Shown piece after piece: positions 8,231 through 14,705 of a DNA stretch of 35,109 nucleotides. This stretch comes from Coprosoma sp963660615 (GTDB lineage Bacteria > Bacillota_I > Bacilli_A > RF39 > UBA660). The notes beneath the pieces are model-generated. The model saw nothing but the letters and a program-made list of their open reading frames with translations, was not told where the DNA came from and did no database searches. Position 1 is the first letter of the stretch. Every line of letters starts with the position of its first letter. Position numbers and translations under genes: made by a program. Where the stretch lies: NCBI GenBank assembly GCA_963660615.1, contig CAVKYE010000014.1, positions 1 to 35,109 on the forward strand, given 5' to 3'.

Positions 8231-8317
8231 AGTAATTTCTAATGTAATTAGCTATTAATTTAAAAAAATATTAAATATTTTAAATCTTAAAATAAAGAAA
8301 ATTTTATAAACTTATAA

Positions 8318-8476
8318 ATAAAGTGCAAAGATGATGATAGATTAAAAAATAATGGTGAAAGTCCTTATTTTGAAGAATTACTTGCTAGAATTCGTGATAT
8401 AAGATCTTCTGAAAAAATATTTTGGAGAAAAGTATTGGATATTTACGAAAAAAAGGAACAAAATCAAAATGGTTAA
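8318..8476 (+). pseudogene. Remnant of a RhuM-family gene
   Basis: An open stretch without a start encodes about 52 residues including GESPYFEELLARIRDIRSSE and then KIFWRKVLDIYEKKEQ. This strongly resembles the conserved block of RhuM-type proteins (ELL..IRDIR.SE..F..KV.DIY), which are common on pathogenicity islands and beside restriction systems. Both ends are missing. It fills the 284-base gap between the two cargo genes, showing that cargo has been replaced or lost here. Confidence 0.65.
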
Positions 8477-8514
8477 AAATTATTTAATAGAAATATATTA
8501 GATTGGAGAAAATA

Positions 8515-9360
8515 ATGAACAAAGAAGATTATATAAAAATAGTACAGGAAAGATTAAACAATAATTCAAAAAAAATTATGATTAAGCAAATAAATAATTA
8601 TTATATTGCAAAAAAAATCGCTACCCCAAAGCACAAATATTCTGTTGGCGATGATGTGTATTTAAAAAAAGGCACTTTATTACATGGTACTTATAAGAAT
8701 ATTGATGGATTAAAAGAAATTTTAAAAGATGGCCTAATATCAAGTTGGTTTATAGATGGAAGAATGTCAAAATACCCAAGTTCCGTTGGTGTATGGAATT
8801 TAAAAAAAGATTACTTATTAAAAGATTATATAAATTTTTACTCTGGAGGAACCATTTTATATAGTGGCATTTTTGAAAATGAAGTAGATACACAAAAAAA
8901 TAAAACAGCTGTTATTCCATATGATGAAATGAGCAATATTATAAATATCACAAACAAAGTTGACTGTCATATGTGGACTTTAGAACAAACAAAAGAAGCA
9001 AGATTTATGCCTAGTCTAATTCAAAATAGAGTTCAAATTGGAATTATATTTAATGGAAATAATAGTGGTATAAAATCTTTACTAAAAGGAGACATATTAA
9101 ACCAAAGTAATATTGATGATGAAAACGTTAAAGAATTTGTTAATCCAAATTATTATGCCAATTTTTTAAAACTTAGAAAGAATAAAGATGATTTCTTTAC
9201 AGATAGAGAAAGTGCTATTCTATTTGGTATTCCTTCAAATTTGATAGAAGGCATATTAGTTGGAAGAAAATATGAAAAAGATTCAAAAATATTAAGTGAA
9301 ATAAAAGAATTATTACCTACTTGTTATATATGCAATTTAGATGGTAAAGTAATAATGTAA
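8515..9360 (+). CDS. Cargo protein, possible ADP-ribosyltransferase-like fold (281 aa)
   Basis: I cannot name the family with confidence. The segment TLLHGTYKNIDGLKEILKDG (about 53-72) has the pattern H-G-T-x8-IL-x2-G seen at the first strand of PARP/KptA/DarT-like ADP-ribosyltransferases. The C-terminus FGIPSNLIEGILVG resembles the late 'P..LI.GI.V' segment of the same folds. The catalytic Tyr and Glu cannot be fixed by eye. ATG 8515 follows TTGGAGAAA. A strong terminator follows. Located on a recombinase-borne island, it could be a toxin, a modifier or a defence effector; no partner gene is obvious. Confidence 0.45.
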   Translation: MNKEDYIKIVQERLNNNSKKIMIKQINNYYIAKKIATPKHKYSVGDDVYLKKGTLLHGTYKNIDGLKEILKDGLISSWFIDGRMSKYPSSVGVWNLKKDYLLKDYINFYSGGTILYSGIFENEVDTQKNKTAVIPYDEMSNIINITNKVDCHMWTLEQTKEARFMPSLIQNRVQIGIIFNGNNSGIKSLLKGDILNQSNIDDENVKEFVNPNYYANFLKLRKNKDDFFTDRESAILFGIPSNLIEGILVGRKYEKDSKILSEIKELLPTCYICNLDGKVIM

Positions 9361-9386
9361 AATAAAAGACAGAAATAGAAAAAAAT

Positions 9387-9435
9387 AATCATCCTTAAAA
9401 TCTAGTGAAAATTAAAGATTAGGATGATTTTTTTT
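9387..9435 (+). terminator. Rho-independent terminator
   Basis: AATCATCCT (9387-9395) pairs with AGGATGATT (9421-9429), with an inner AATCT/AGATT stem, followed by eight T. It closes the cargo transcription unit. Confidence 0.85.
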
Positions 9436-9443
9436 GTTCTTAA

Positions 9444-9596
9444 AGGTTGAAATAATATAAATCTTTTTTCATCTTTTATATCAACCTACAAAGTAGGATG
9501 AATTTCGTAAGTACGAAATAAGAATAGCACCATATCAATTTCTTATATTAGAGTTTTTTTGTTTGTTGTGCCATCTTCTTATCCTACTTTTTTATA
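9444..9596 (+). ncRNA. Structured RNA with a three-way junction upstream of the recombinase genes
   Basis: A first hairpin pairs AGGTTGA (9444-9450) with TCAACCT (9481-9487), extended by TATAAA/TTTATA. Then a closing stem AAAGTAGGAT (9490-9499)/ATCCTACTTT (9581-9590) encloses two arms. One is ATTTCGTA-AG-TACGAAAT (9502-9519); the other is AAGAA (9520-9524)/TTCTT (9576-9580), continuing as GCAC (9527-9530)/GTGC (9568-9571). The closing stem ends in a T run, so it may double as a terminator. It does not match a motif I know. It occupies most of the 9361-9669 gene-free stretch; it could be a riboregulator or a DNA-level site. Confidence 0.55.
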
Positions 9597-9669
9597 ATTT
9601 GATAAATTATGAATCTCTTTAAAGGGCATTACTCGCCAAAATAGATGATGTTTATGAATAAGGAGGATT

Positions 9670-9777
9670 ATGATAGTAAGTAATATTGTTAGGTATGTTT
9701 TAAACATATCAAATAATATTACTAAAACAATGCTTATTGCCATAGAATTTATTGGAGGTATTAAACTCTATGGTTAA
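9670..9777 (+). CDS. Small ORF, 35 aa, first of three overlapping genes
   Basis: ATG 9670 has an ideal AAGGAGGA site eight bases upstream. The product is short and hydrophobic (starts MIVSNIVRYVLNISNNITKT, ends with LIAIEFIGGIKLYG). Its last codons overlap the start of the next gene by 8 bases, and that gene's RBS (TTGGAGG) lies inside it. This suggests either a leader peptide that couples translation or a small membrane protein. A diverged, non-coding counterpart of this DNA is visible at 12771-12830. Confidence 0.5.
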   Translation: MIVSNIVRYVLNISNNITKTMLIAIEFIGGIKLYG

Positions 9778-9949
9778 ATACAAAGTTAATTTAAAATTTA
9801 AAGAGAATGGGAAGTCTTTAAATGAAATAATAACTAAAGTATTAAAAATTGAAATAAAAAAACAATTTATGCTGACTTGCAATAATTTGAAAGTAGAGCC
9901 ACCATGTAATCATACTCATTATTCCCAAAATGGAAGGAGTTATAATTGA
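9770..9949 (+). CDS. Small conserved protein preceding the recombinase (59 aa)
   Basis: ATG 9770 is spaced correctly from TTGGAGG; the in-frame TTG 9752 would be part of that site. The protein begins MVKYKVNLKFKENGKSLNEI and has a C-terminal CNNLKVEPPCNHTHY with two Cys and two His. It ends in TGATG, overlapping the recombinase start. Small proteins of this type are often found directly before large serine recombinases in Bacillota elements; the role is unknown. A decayed homologue lies at about 12830-12930. Confidence 0.65.
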   Translation: MVKYKVNLKFKENGKSLNEIITKVLKIEIKKQFMLTCNNLKVEPPCNHTHYSQNGRSYN

Positions 9950-11514
9950 TGGTAGGGAATAATAGTTTTAAAGTAGGACTTTATATAAGATTATCAAGAG
10001 ATGATTTAACACACGAATCTGATAGTATTGTTAGCCAAAGAAGTTTACTAAACCAATATGTTAAAGAAAATGATTATATAGTAGTAGATGAATATGTAGA
10101 TGATGGATTTTCTGGAACTAATTTTGATAGACCATCATTTAAAAAAATGATGAAAGATATTGAATCTGGAAAAATTAATATGATTATCACTAAGGATATG
10201 TCAAGACTTGGTAGAGATTATATAGGAACAGGAGAGCTAATTGAAAAATATTTTCCAAATAATAATATTCGGTATATTGCAATTAATGATGGTATAGATA
10301 CTTTTATAGATAATACCAATAATGATATAGCACCTTTTAAAGCCATTATGAATGATATGTATGCCAAAGATATTTCTAAAAAAGTTAAAAGCAGTTTGCA
10401 TTCCAGAATGAAAGAAGGGTTATATGTTTCAGGTAGATGTCCATTTGGATATATGAAAGATCCAACTAATAAAAATCATTTAGTAATAAATGAAGAGCAA
10501 GCAGGTGTCGTTAAAATGATTTTTAATTTAGCACTTAAAGGAAATACATATCATTATATAGCACAATATCTTACTAATAAAAAAATCAAAACACCAGCAT
10601 CTTATTATAAATATGTATGGAATACCAAATGTACAAATACAAAATGTGTATCACAAGAGTATGGAGTATGGGTTGATACAACTATTAAAGCAATTTTAAC
10701 TAATAGAATTTATGTGGGAGATGCAGTACAAGGTAAAACTAAAAAAATTAATTATAAACTTAAAAAGACAGTAAAAAATAATCCTAATGATTATATTGTG
10801 GTTGAAAATACACACGAGGCAATAATTGATAAAGATACATTTAACTATGTGCAAACTCTACTACCTAAAAATGTTAAAAGACCAGAGAAGAAAAGATTTT
10901 ATTTATTAGATGGGCTCTTATATTGTGGAGATTGCAAACATCGAATAACAATAAGATATCAAAATAAAACTGGCAGAAGTTACACAACTTGTGATTATTA
11001 TAGAACATATTCAAAATATCATGTTTGCATGCCACATACAAATAATTATGAAGTATTAGAAAGTGTAATTTTAGATAATATAAAAGAAATTTGCAAAAAG
11101 TATTTGGATAAAAATATTATAAAAAATTCTATAGGCAGTTTAGAGTTTGAAAATAATATTTTGAAGATTAAAAAACAAATAGAAAGTTTAGAACTTGCAA
11201 ATAATAAATTAACAGAAAACTTGGATAAAAACTATATGAATATGTTAAAAGGTATAATTGATGAAGAACAATACATAAGAGTAAGTAAAAATATTAAAAC
11301 CGAGATAAGCAATAATAAAAAAAGTATTGATAATCTTAAAAATGAAAATAGTGAATCTAATAAAATAGACAAAAAACAAATAGAAAAATATATTAACGAA
11401 TTTTTATCACTTGAAAATCCAACTAGAGAATTAATAATCAATTTAGTACATAAAATCTATATTTATCAAGACAAACGGGTAGATATTATATTTACATTTA
11501 AAAATGTTACATAA
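9949..11514 (+). CDS. Large serine recombinase (521 aa)
   Basis: The integrase/excisionase makes double-strand breaks through a serine nucleophile. The N-terminal resolvase domain holds Ser16 in YIRLSRDD and the conserved SGTNFDRPSF and KDMSRLGRDY segments. The recombinase domain runs about 150-290. A zinc ribbon follows at about 325-365 (YCGDCKH, then CDYYRTY and VCMPH). A long Lys/Asn-rich coiled coil (about 390-485) precedes the C-terminal tail. The ATG is taken from the TGATG overlap; RBS GGAAGGAG. All key residues appear intact, so it may be active. The stop codon lies inside the 14+4+14 palindrome at the element end. The last 43 codons are duplicated at 12978-13110. Confidence 0.95.
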   Translation: MVGNNSFKVGLYIRLSRDDLTHESDSIVSQRSLLNQYVKENDYIVVDEYVDDGFSGTNFDRPSFKKMMKDIESGKINMIITKDMSRLGRDYIGTGELIEKYFPNNNIRYIAINDGIDTFIDNTNNDIAPFKAIMNDMYAKDISKKVKSSLHSRMKEGLYVSGRCPFGYMKDPTNKNHLVINEEQAGVVKMIFNLALKGNTYHYIAQYLTNKKIKTPASYYKYVWNTKCTNTKCVSQEYGVWVDTTIKAILTNRIYVGDAVQGKTKKINYKLKKTVKNNPNDYIVVENTHEAIIDKDTFNYVQTLLPKNVKRPEKKRFYLLDGLLYCGDCKHRITIRYQNKTGRSYTTCDYYRTYSKYHVCMPHTNNYEVLESVILDNIKEICKKYLDKNIIKNSIGSLEFENNILKIKKQIESLELANNKLTENLDKNYMNMLKGIIDEEQYIRVSKNIKTEISNNKKSIDNLKNENSESNKIDKKQIEKYINEFLSLENPTRELIINLVHKIYIYQDKRVDIIFTFKNVT

Positions 11515-11532
11515 AAATTGTATCAGGAGATA
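11382..11532 (+). repeat. 151-bp direct repeat, first copy (recombinase 3' end)
   Basis: Identical by eye to 12978-13128, 1596 bp downstream. It covers the last codons of the recombinase, the left palindrome arm and the att core. Confidence 0.85.
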
Positions 11533-11542
11533 CAATTTTTAT
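11511..11542 (+). other. Palindromic attP-like site at the junction of elements A and B
   Basis: ATAAAAATTGTATC (11511-11524) is the exact reverse complement of GATACAATTTTTAT (11529-11542) around AGGA. The core CAGGAGATA is inside. The left arm recurs at the far right end (13107-13120), and the right arm recurs with one change at the far left end (6729-6742). The arms are therefore the two element ends, and the site is what joining two ends would give. It could also act as a terminator for the recombinase gene. Confidence 0.7.
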
Positions 11543-11544
11543 GA

Positions 11545-11679
11545 AGTAAAAACATATCACCTAAAGAATTGGAAAACATAGACCTAGAAATAACCGATTT
11601 TTTTGATAAATATATTGAAATAGAAACCGCCAAGGAAAATTATGCTGAAAGATTACTATACGATTTTGAACATCTATAA
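11545..11679 (+). pseudogene. Remnant of an unidentified gene
   Basis: An open stretch without a start encodes 44 residues (SKNISPKELENIDLEITDFF, later ENYAERLLYDFEHL) ending at TAA 11677-11679. Codon use is ordinary and the sequence looks like a helical C-terminus. The N-terminus has been lost at the element's left end. Confidence 0.4.
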
Positions 11680-11730
11680 ATGAATTGAAAAAACGAAATC
11701 TAAAAGATAAAAATAAGTGAAATGAAAATA

Positions 11731-11758
11731 TTGATTTTTTAAGTGGAAAGTGTATAAT
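11731..11758 (+). promoter_or_regulatory. Sigma-A-type promoter for element B cargo
   Basis: TTGATT (11731-11736), 16 bp, TATAAT (11753-11758), about 30 bases before ATG 11789. Confidence 0.65.
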
Positions 11759-11788
11759 AAAATTCAAGAATAGGAGAGAACAATAACT

Positions 11789-12160
11789 ATGAACAAAAAC
11801 AATTTAAAAAGTTCAGACATTAGAGGACAAATAGATATAGCCTTCGCTAGATTAATTGGACCACTCGCAATTATGAATGAGCTAAAATCTTATGAGAACT
11901 CACATAAAGAAATACAAAACCTGTTAGACATCATAATAAAATGGGGGGCTAAATTTCAAAGTACCCAAAATCTATTGTTTATAACCAAAGATGAAATACT
12001 TAACACATATAATAGACTAGATGCCTTAAAAGAAAAGTATTTATTTGATAATAATTTAGGTTTTGAAAATGAATTATCTGATGAAATTGTTGTCTGGATA
12101 TATGAACTAATGGAATTAAGAAAAGAACAAATTGAAAGGAAAAAAAAACATGAGCAATGA
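11789..12160 (+). CDS. Hypothetical cargo protein (123 aa)
   Basis: The predicted content is mostly helical: an N-terminal half with IRGQIDIAFARLIGPLAIMN and a C-terminal charged helix (WIYELMELRKEQIERKKKHEQ). No family recognised. RBS TAGGAGAG and its own promoter. The end overlaps the next ORF by 11 bases, so the two proteins are probably made together in related amounts, as for a toxin-antitoxin or effector-partner pair; that is inference. Confidence 0.6.
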   Translation: MNKNNLKSSDIRGQIDIAFARLIGPLAIMNELKSYENSHKEIQNLLDIIIKWGAKFQSTQNLLFITKDEILNTYNRLDALKEKYLFDNNLGFENELSDEIVVWIYELMELRKEQIERKKKHEQ

Positions 12161-12731
12161 GGGTAATAAAGTAATAAAAGTAACTGAATATGGAGATAAA
12201 AAAAGTAGTGATAAAAGTGGTGCAAAAATAGATATTTATTCTAGAGACCCAAAATCAGGGCCACATGATTCCATCCATCTTAAGGTAGATGCAAGCAACA
12301 AAACATATCAATCTGTGACAAAAATAAACGGAGAAAAACAATCAAGCTCTGGAGGTTGTTACTTAACATCAGCTTGTCTAAATCATTTTAATGAAGATTT
12401 TGACGATAATTGCTATGAACTAACATTATTAAGGTGGTTTAGAGACAACTTTGTCCCCAAAGAAGATATTGAGCACTACTATGAGGCTGCACCAATAATA
12501 GTTGAAATCATAGACAGTGAAGAGAATTCTGATATTATTTATAAATACATTTACGAAAACATAGTTGATTATTGCATCGACCAAATAAATCAAGGAAATT
12601 ATGAAAAGGCATACAGAAGATACAAAAATAGTGTTTTAACACTAGAAGAACTAGCACGTCCACGCTTAGCTGAAAGAGTTGCCAAAGTATTAAAATTAAG
12701 AATTAATAATAGCGCACCAAACATCCAATAA
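12150..12731 (+). CDS. Cargo protein with GCYLTSAC and LRWFRDNF motifs (193 aa)
   Basis: An N-terminal polar region (to about residue 70, with GPHDSIHLKVD) leads to the motif SGGCYLTSACLNHF, then DDNCYELTLLRWFRDNFV, and a helical C-terminus (YRRYKNSVLTLEELARPRLA). The pairing of C-x-x-T-x-A-C with a following LR-x-F-RD recalls the CFI-box-type 'CFIATAAYG ... LR.FRD..L' modules found in proteins of unknown function. ATG 12150 follows AAAGGAAAAA. A terminator follows at once. Conserved Cys residues suggest a catalytic or lipid- or metal-linked role that I cannot define. Confidence 0.55.
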   Translation: MSNEGNKVIKVTEYGDKKSSDKSGAKIDIYSRDPKSGPHDSIHLKVDASNKTYQSVTKINGEKQSSSGGCYLTSACLNHFNEDFDDNCYELTLLRWFRDNFVPKEDIEHYYEAAPIIVEIIDSEENSDIIYKYIYENIVDYCIDQINQGNYEKAYRRYKNSVLTLEELARPRLAERVAKVLKLRINNSAPNIQ

Positions 12732-12750
12732 AATTAGCGGATGTTTTTTT
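12720..12750 (+). terminator. Rho-independent terminator
   Basis: AACATCC (12720-12726) pairs with GGATGTT (12739-12745), followed by T run; it overlaps the stop of the 12150-12731 gene. Confidence 0.8.
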
Positions 12751-12770
12751 CTTTAAAACATTCATTAGAA

Positions 12771-13110
12771 AAACATTACTAAAAACAAAAAAAGAACCAT
12801 AGATTTTATTGGAAATACAAAAACATATGATCAAATATAAAGCTAATTTAGAATAACAAAACAAAGGTAAAACCCTAAGTGAAATAATATCAGAGATATT
12901 AAAAATAGAACTAATAAAAAAACTAAATATGACATTAGAAAACATACCACACGCCATCCCAAACCGCAAAAAAGAAAAGAAAAATATATTAACGAATTTT
13001 TATCACTTGAAAATCCAACTAGAGAATTAATAATCAATTTAGTACATAAAATCTATATTTATCAAGACAAACGGGTAGATATTATATTTACATTTAAAAA
13101 TGTTACATAA
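12771..13110 (+). pseudogene. Collapsed small-ORF and recombinase region of element B
   Basis: 12771-12930 aligns by eye with 9718-9880 (for example ATTACTAAAA, CCATAGA.TTTATTGG, AAATA.AAAGCTAATTTA.AA) but contains stops. From 12978 the sequence is the exact 3' end of the recombinase gene to its TAA at 13108-13110. About 1.4 kb of recombinase coding sequence is missing between the two parts. The identical tail next to a diverged upstream part points to a later recombination or conversion with element A. Confidence 0.7.
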
Positions 13111-13128
13111 AAATTGTATCAGGAGATA
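12978..13128 (+). repeat. 151-bp direct repeat, second copy
   Basis: Identical by eye to 11382-11532. Recombination between the copies would delete element B and leave a single right end. Confidence 0.85.
13107..13128 (+). other. Right attachment site (attR)
   Basis: Element arm ATAAAAATTGTATC runs into CAGGAGATA, then the amidase LysM codons resume as AGC CTA TGG AGT ATC GCA, the same as in LysM 1 (GGAGATAGCCTATGG). Confidence 0.75.
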
Positions 13129-13547
13129 GCCTATGGAGTATCGCAAATAAATATAATATGACAGTAAACGAACTAAAAAATCTAAATAACCTAACAACAA
13201 ATAACCTGCAAATCGGTCAAATCTTAAAAATAAAAGAAAACGAAACAGACACAAACACCTACACAGTAAAAAGTGGGGATAGTTTGTGGAGTATCGCAAA
13301 TAAATATGAAACAACAGTAAATGAACTAAAAAAATTAAACAATCTAACTACAAACACTCTTCAAATAGGTCAAACCATAAAAGTGTCGCAAATAGCCCAA
13401 ATACAAAAAACATATACAGTCCAAATGGGAGATAGCTTATGGAGCATTGCTAGAAAAAACAACACAACAGTAAATGAATTAAAAAGCCTAAATAATTTAA
13501 CCACAAACACTTTGCAAATAGGTCAAACCTTAAAAATTCCATCATAA
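13121..13547 (+). pseudogene. Displaced 3' part of the LysM amidase (three LysM repeats)
   Basis: The frame GGA GAT AGC CTA TGG continues the LysM 2 that was cut at 6732 and then encodes two further LysM repeats (SGDSLWSIANKYETTVNELK and MGDSLWSIARKNNTTVNELK), ending in TLKIPS. Joining 5952-6731 with this part would give an amidase with four LysM modules. An internal ATG at 13158 exists but has no RBS and would begin inside a LysM, so this part is probably not translated. Confidence 0.85.
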
Positions 13548-13572
13548 AACATCCAATTACTGGATGTTTTTT
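13546..13572. terminator. Bidirectional terminator between convergent genes
   Basis: AAAACATCCA (13546-13555) pairs with TGGATGTTTT (13561-13570). T runs on both strands serve the amidase tail (plus) and the deacetylase gene (minus), whose stop lies in the hairpin. Confidence 0.75.
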
Positions 13573-14594
13573 ACTAAATCAAATCTATATCCAAGCTCCT
13601 TCATCTCCTTAATAAAAGACTCCAAAGCCAAATAATTACCTTTATTTTTAGGGTGCATTAAATATATAGCCCCATTATGATATCTTTTCATAAGTTCATT
13701 TAAAGCATACTCTTTAGATACATCAGAACCAAAATCCATATAATCCGCACTATAAAAATAACTTCTATATCCCATATCCTTCATAATCTGCAAATCTCTA
13801 AAACTCCATTCACCACGTGGATCTCTATAAATCCTATCCATCTCCTTACCAGTAATCTTTTTATAAGTCTCTTCAACACTCTCAATTTCACTTAAATACT
13901 TATTAAACTTGTTTCTAGTAGCCAAAGTAGGCATACTATAATGATTAGCCGTATGATTACCAATAGAATGACCATTATTTACCATATTCCTAATCAAATC
14001 CGCATTCATCTCCATATACTTCTTACACAAAAAGAACGTTCCCTTAACATCATTTTTATTCAAAACATCAACAATTTCCTTAACATAAGTATCATTACCA
14101 CCTTCATCAAAAGTCAAATAAATAACTTTCTCATTAGGCCCCATAAAATAAGTCGAATACTTTTTAAGTTCATTAATATCAGCACCACCAGCCGGTCTAG
14201 TATTATCCTTCTTATTATCACTCCACCAGCCCCTAACTGTATTATCTAACTTCTCATAAGAATCTTTATAATAAGGCTTCGCACTAACAATAACATATCT
14301 TTTAACCAAAATATTCGAGCCATTGCTCTTAATACCATAACTAATCTCATAACTACCAACCTTAGAAAAATCTACATTAGATTTTTTCCTAACCATATAA
14401 TCAACATTCTTCCCAGAACTATCCACCGCCTTAAATCCTTCATCTTCATATGATTCACCAACCTGAAGTCTAACAATCTTAGAACCCTTCAAAATAATTT
14501 TATATGAAGAATCAGAAAAAAAACAAGATTTAATTTCAAAACACAAAAAATAAGTAAAAACAAGAAAAACCAAAATTAAAACAACTTTTTTCAT
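13557..14594 (-). CDS. pdaA: PdaA-like polysaccharide deacetylase (345 aa)
   Basis: This membrane-anchored NodB-fold enzyme removes acetyl groups from peptidoglycan sugars. In spore formers, PdaA acts on muramic acid to make the cortex delta-lactam. Residues 4-19 form a signal anchor. Residues 33-105 look like a small Ig-like domain (VGESYEDEGFKAVD, VGSYEISYGI). The catalytic domain has TFDEG (161-165, with DE in place of DD or DN), His214 and His218 (GNHTANH), RDPRGEWS (257-264) and YLMHP with His314. WWSDNKKDNTRPAGG before the first motif matches the PdaA type. RBS TAGGTGA. The sporulation role is inferred from family resemblance and the presence of spoIIGA and sigE. Confidence 0.85.
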   Translation of the reverse strand: MKKVVLILVFLVFTYFLCFEIKSCFFSDSSYKIILKGSKIVRLQVGESYEDEGFKAVDSSGKNVDYMVRKKSNVDFSKVGSYEISYGIKSNGSNILVKRYVIVSAKPYYKDSYEKLDNTVRGWWSDNKKDNTRPAGGADINELKKYSTYFMGPNEKVIYLTFDEGGNDTYVKEIVDVLNKNDVKGTFFLCKKYMEMNADLIRNMVNNGHSIGNHTANHYSMPTLATRNKFNKYLSEIESVEETYKKITGKEMDRIYRDPRGEWSFRDLQIMKDMGYRSYFYSADYMDFGSDVSKEYALNELMKRYHNGAIYLMHPKNKGNYLALESFIKEMKELGYRFDLVKNIQ

Positions 14595-14680
14595 GAACAG
14601 TCACCTAATAAATTATATTAAAACATCGACAAATTATGTAAATAATAAAAAATAGACCATCAAAACAGAAGAAATTACTA

Positions 14681-14700
14681 TATAATAAAAAAGGAGGAGA
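14681..14700 (+). promoter_or_regulatory. -10 element and RBS of the phosphohexomutase gene
   Basis: TATAAT (14681-14686) is followed by AAGGAGGAG (14691-14699). The untranslated leader would be only about 12 bases. A -35 is not clear. Confidence 0.4.
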
Positions 14701-14705
14701 TAAAA

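Larger units (their letters stand above)
6733..11532 (+). mobile_element. Serine-recombinase integrative element A (about 4.8 kb)
   Basis: Bounded by CAGGAGATA cores at 6724 and 11524, with its recombinase gene at the right end and cargo to the left. It carries an M3-like peptidase, a rhuM remnant, a possible ADP-ribosyltransferase-like gene, a structured RNA and three overlapping ORFs ending in the recombinase. There is no conjugation or phage structural gene, so it is a small cargo island that can at most integrate and excise itself. The reading frame of the amidase LysM resumes after the second element, which proves the insertion. Confidence 0.75.
11533..13128 (+). mobile_element. Second, decayed element B (about 1.6 kb)
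   Basis: It begins with CAATTTTTATG, like element A (CACTTTTTATG), and ends with the same 151 bp as element A, up to the core CAGGAGATA. It holds a gene remnant, a two-gene cargo (11789-12731), diverged traces of the two small ORFs that precede the recombinase, and only the recombinase 3' end. It therefore cannot move by itself but could be mobilised by the recombinase of A. Confidence 0.65.

Noticed and set aside
13158..13547. Independent LysM protein starting at ATG 13158
   Set aside because: No RBS, and the frame begins inside a LysM whose first half is at 6708-6732; it is the displaced end of the amidase.
13941..14249. Plus-strand ORF inside the deacetylase gene, and other antisense ORFs across the window
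   Set aside because: Low-complexity shadow frames of well-supported genes with no RBS or recognisable motif.
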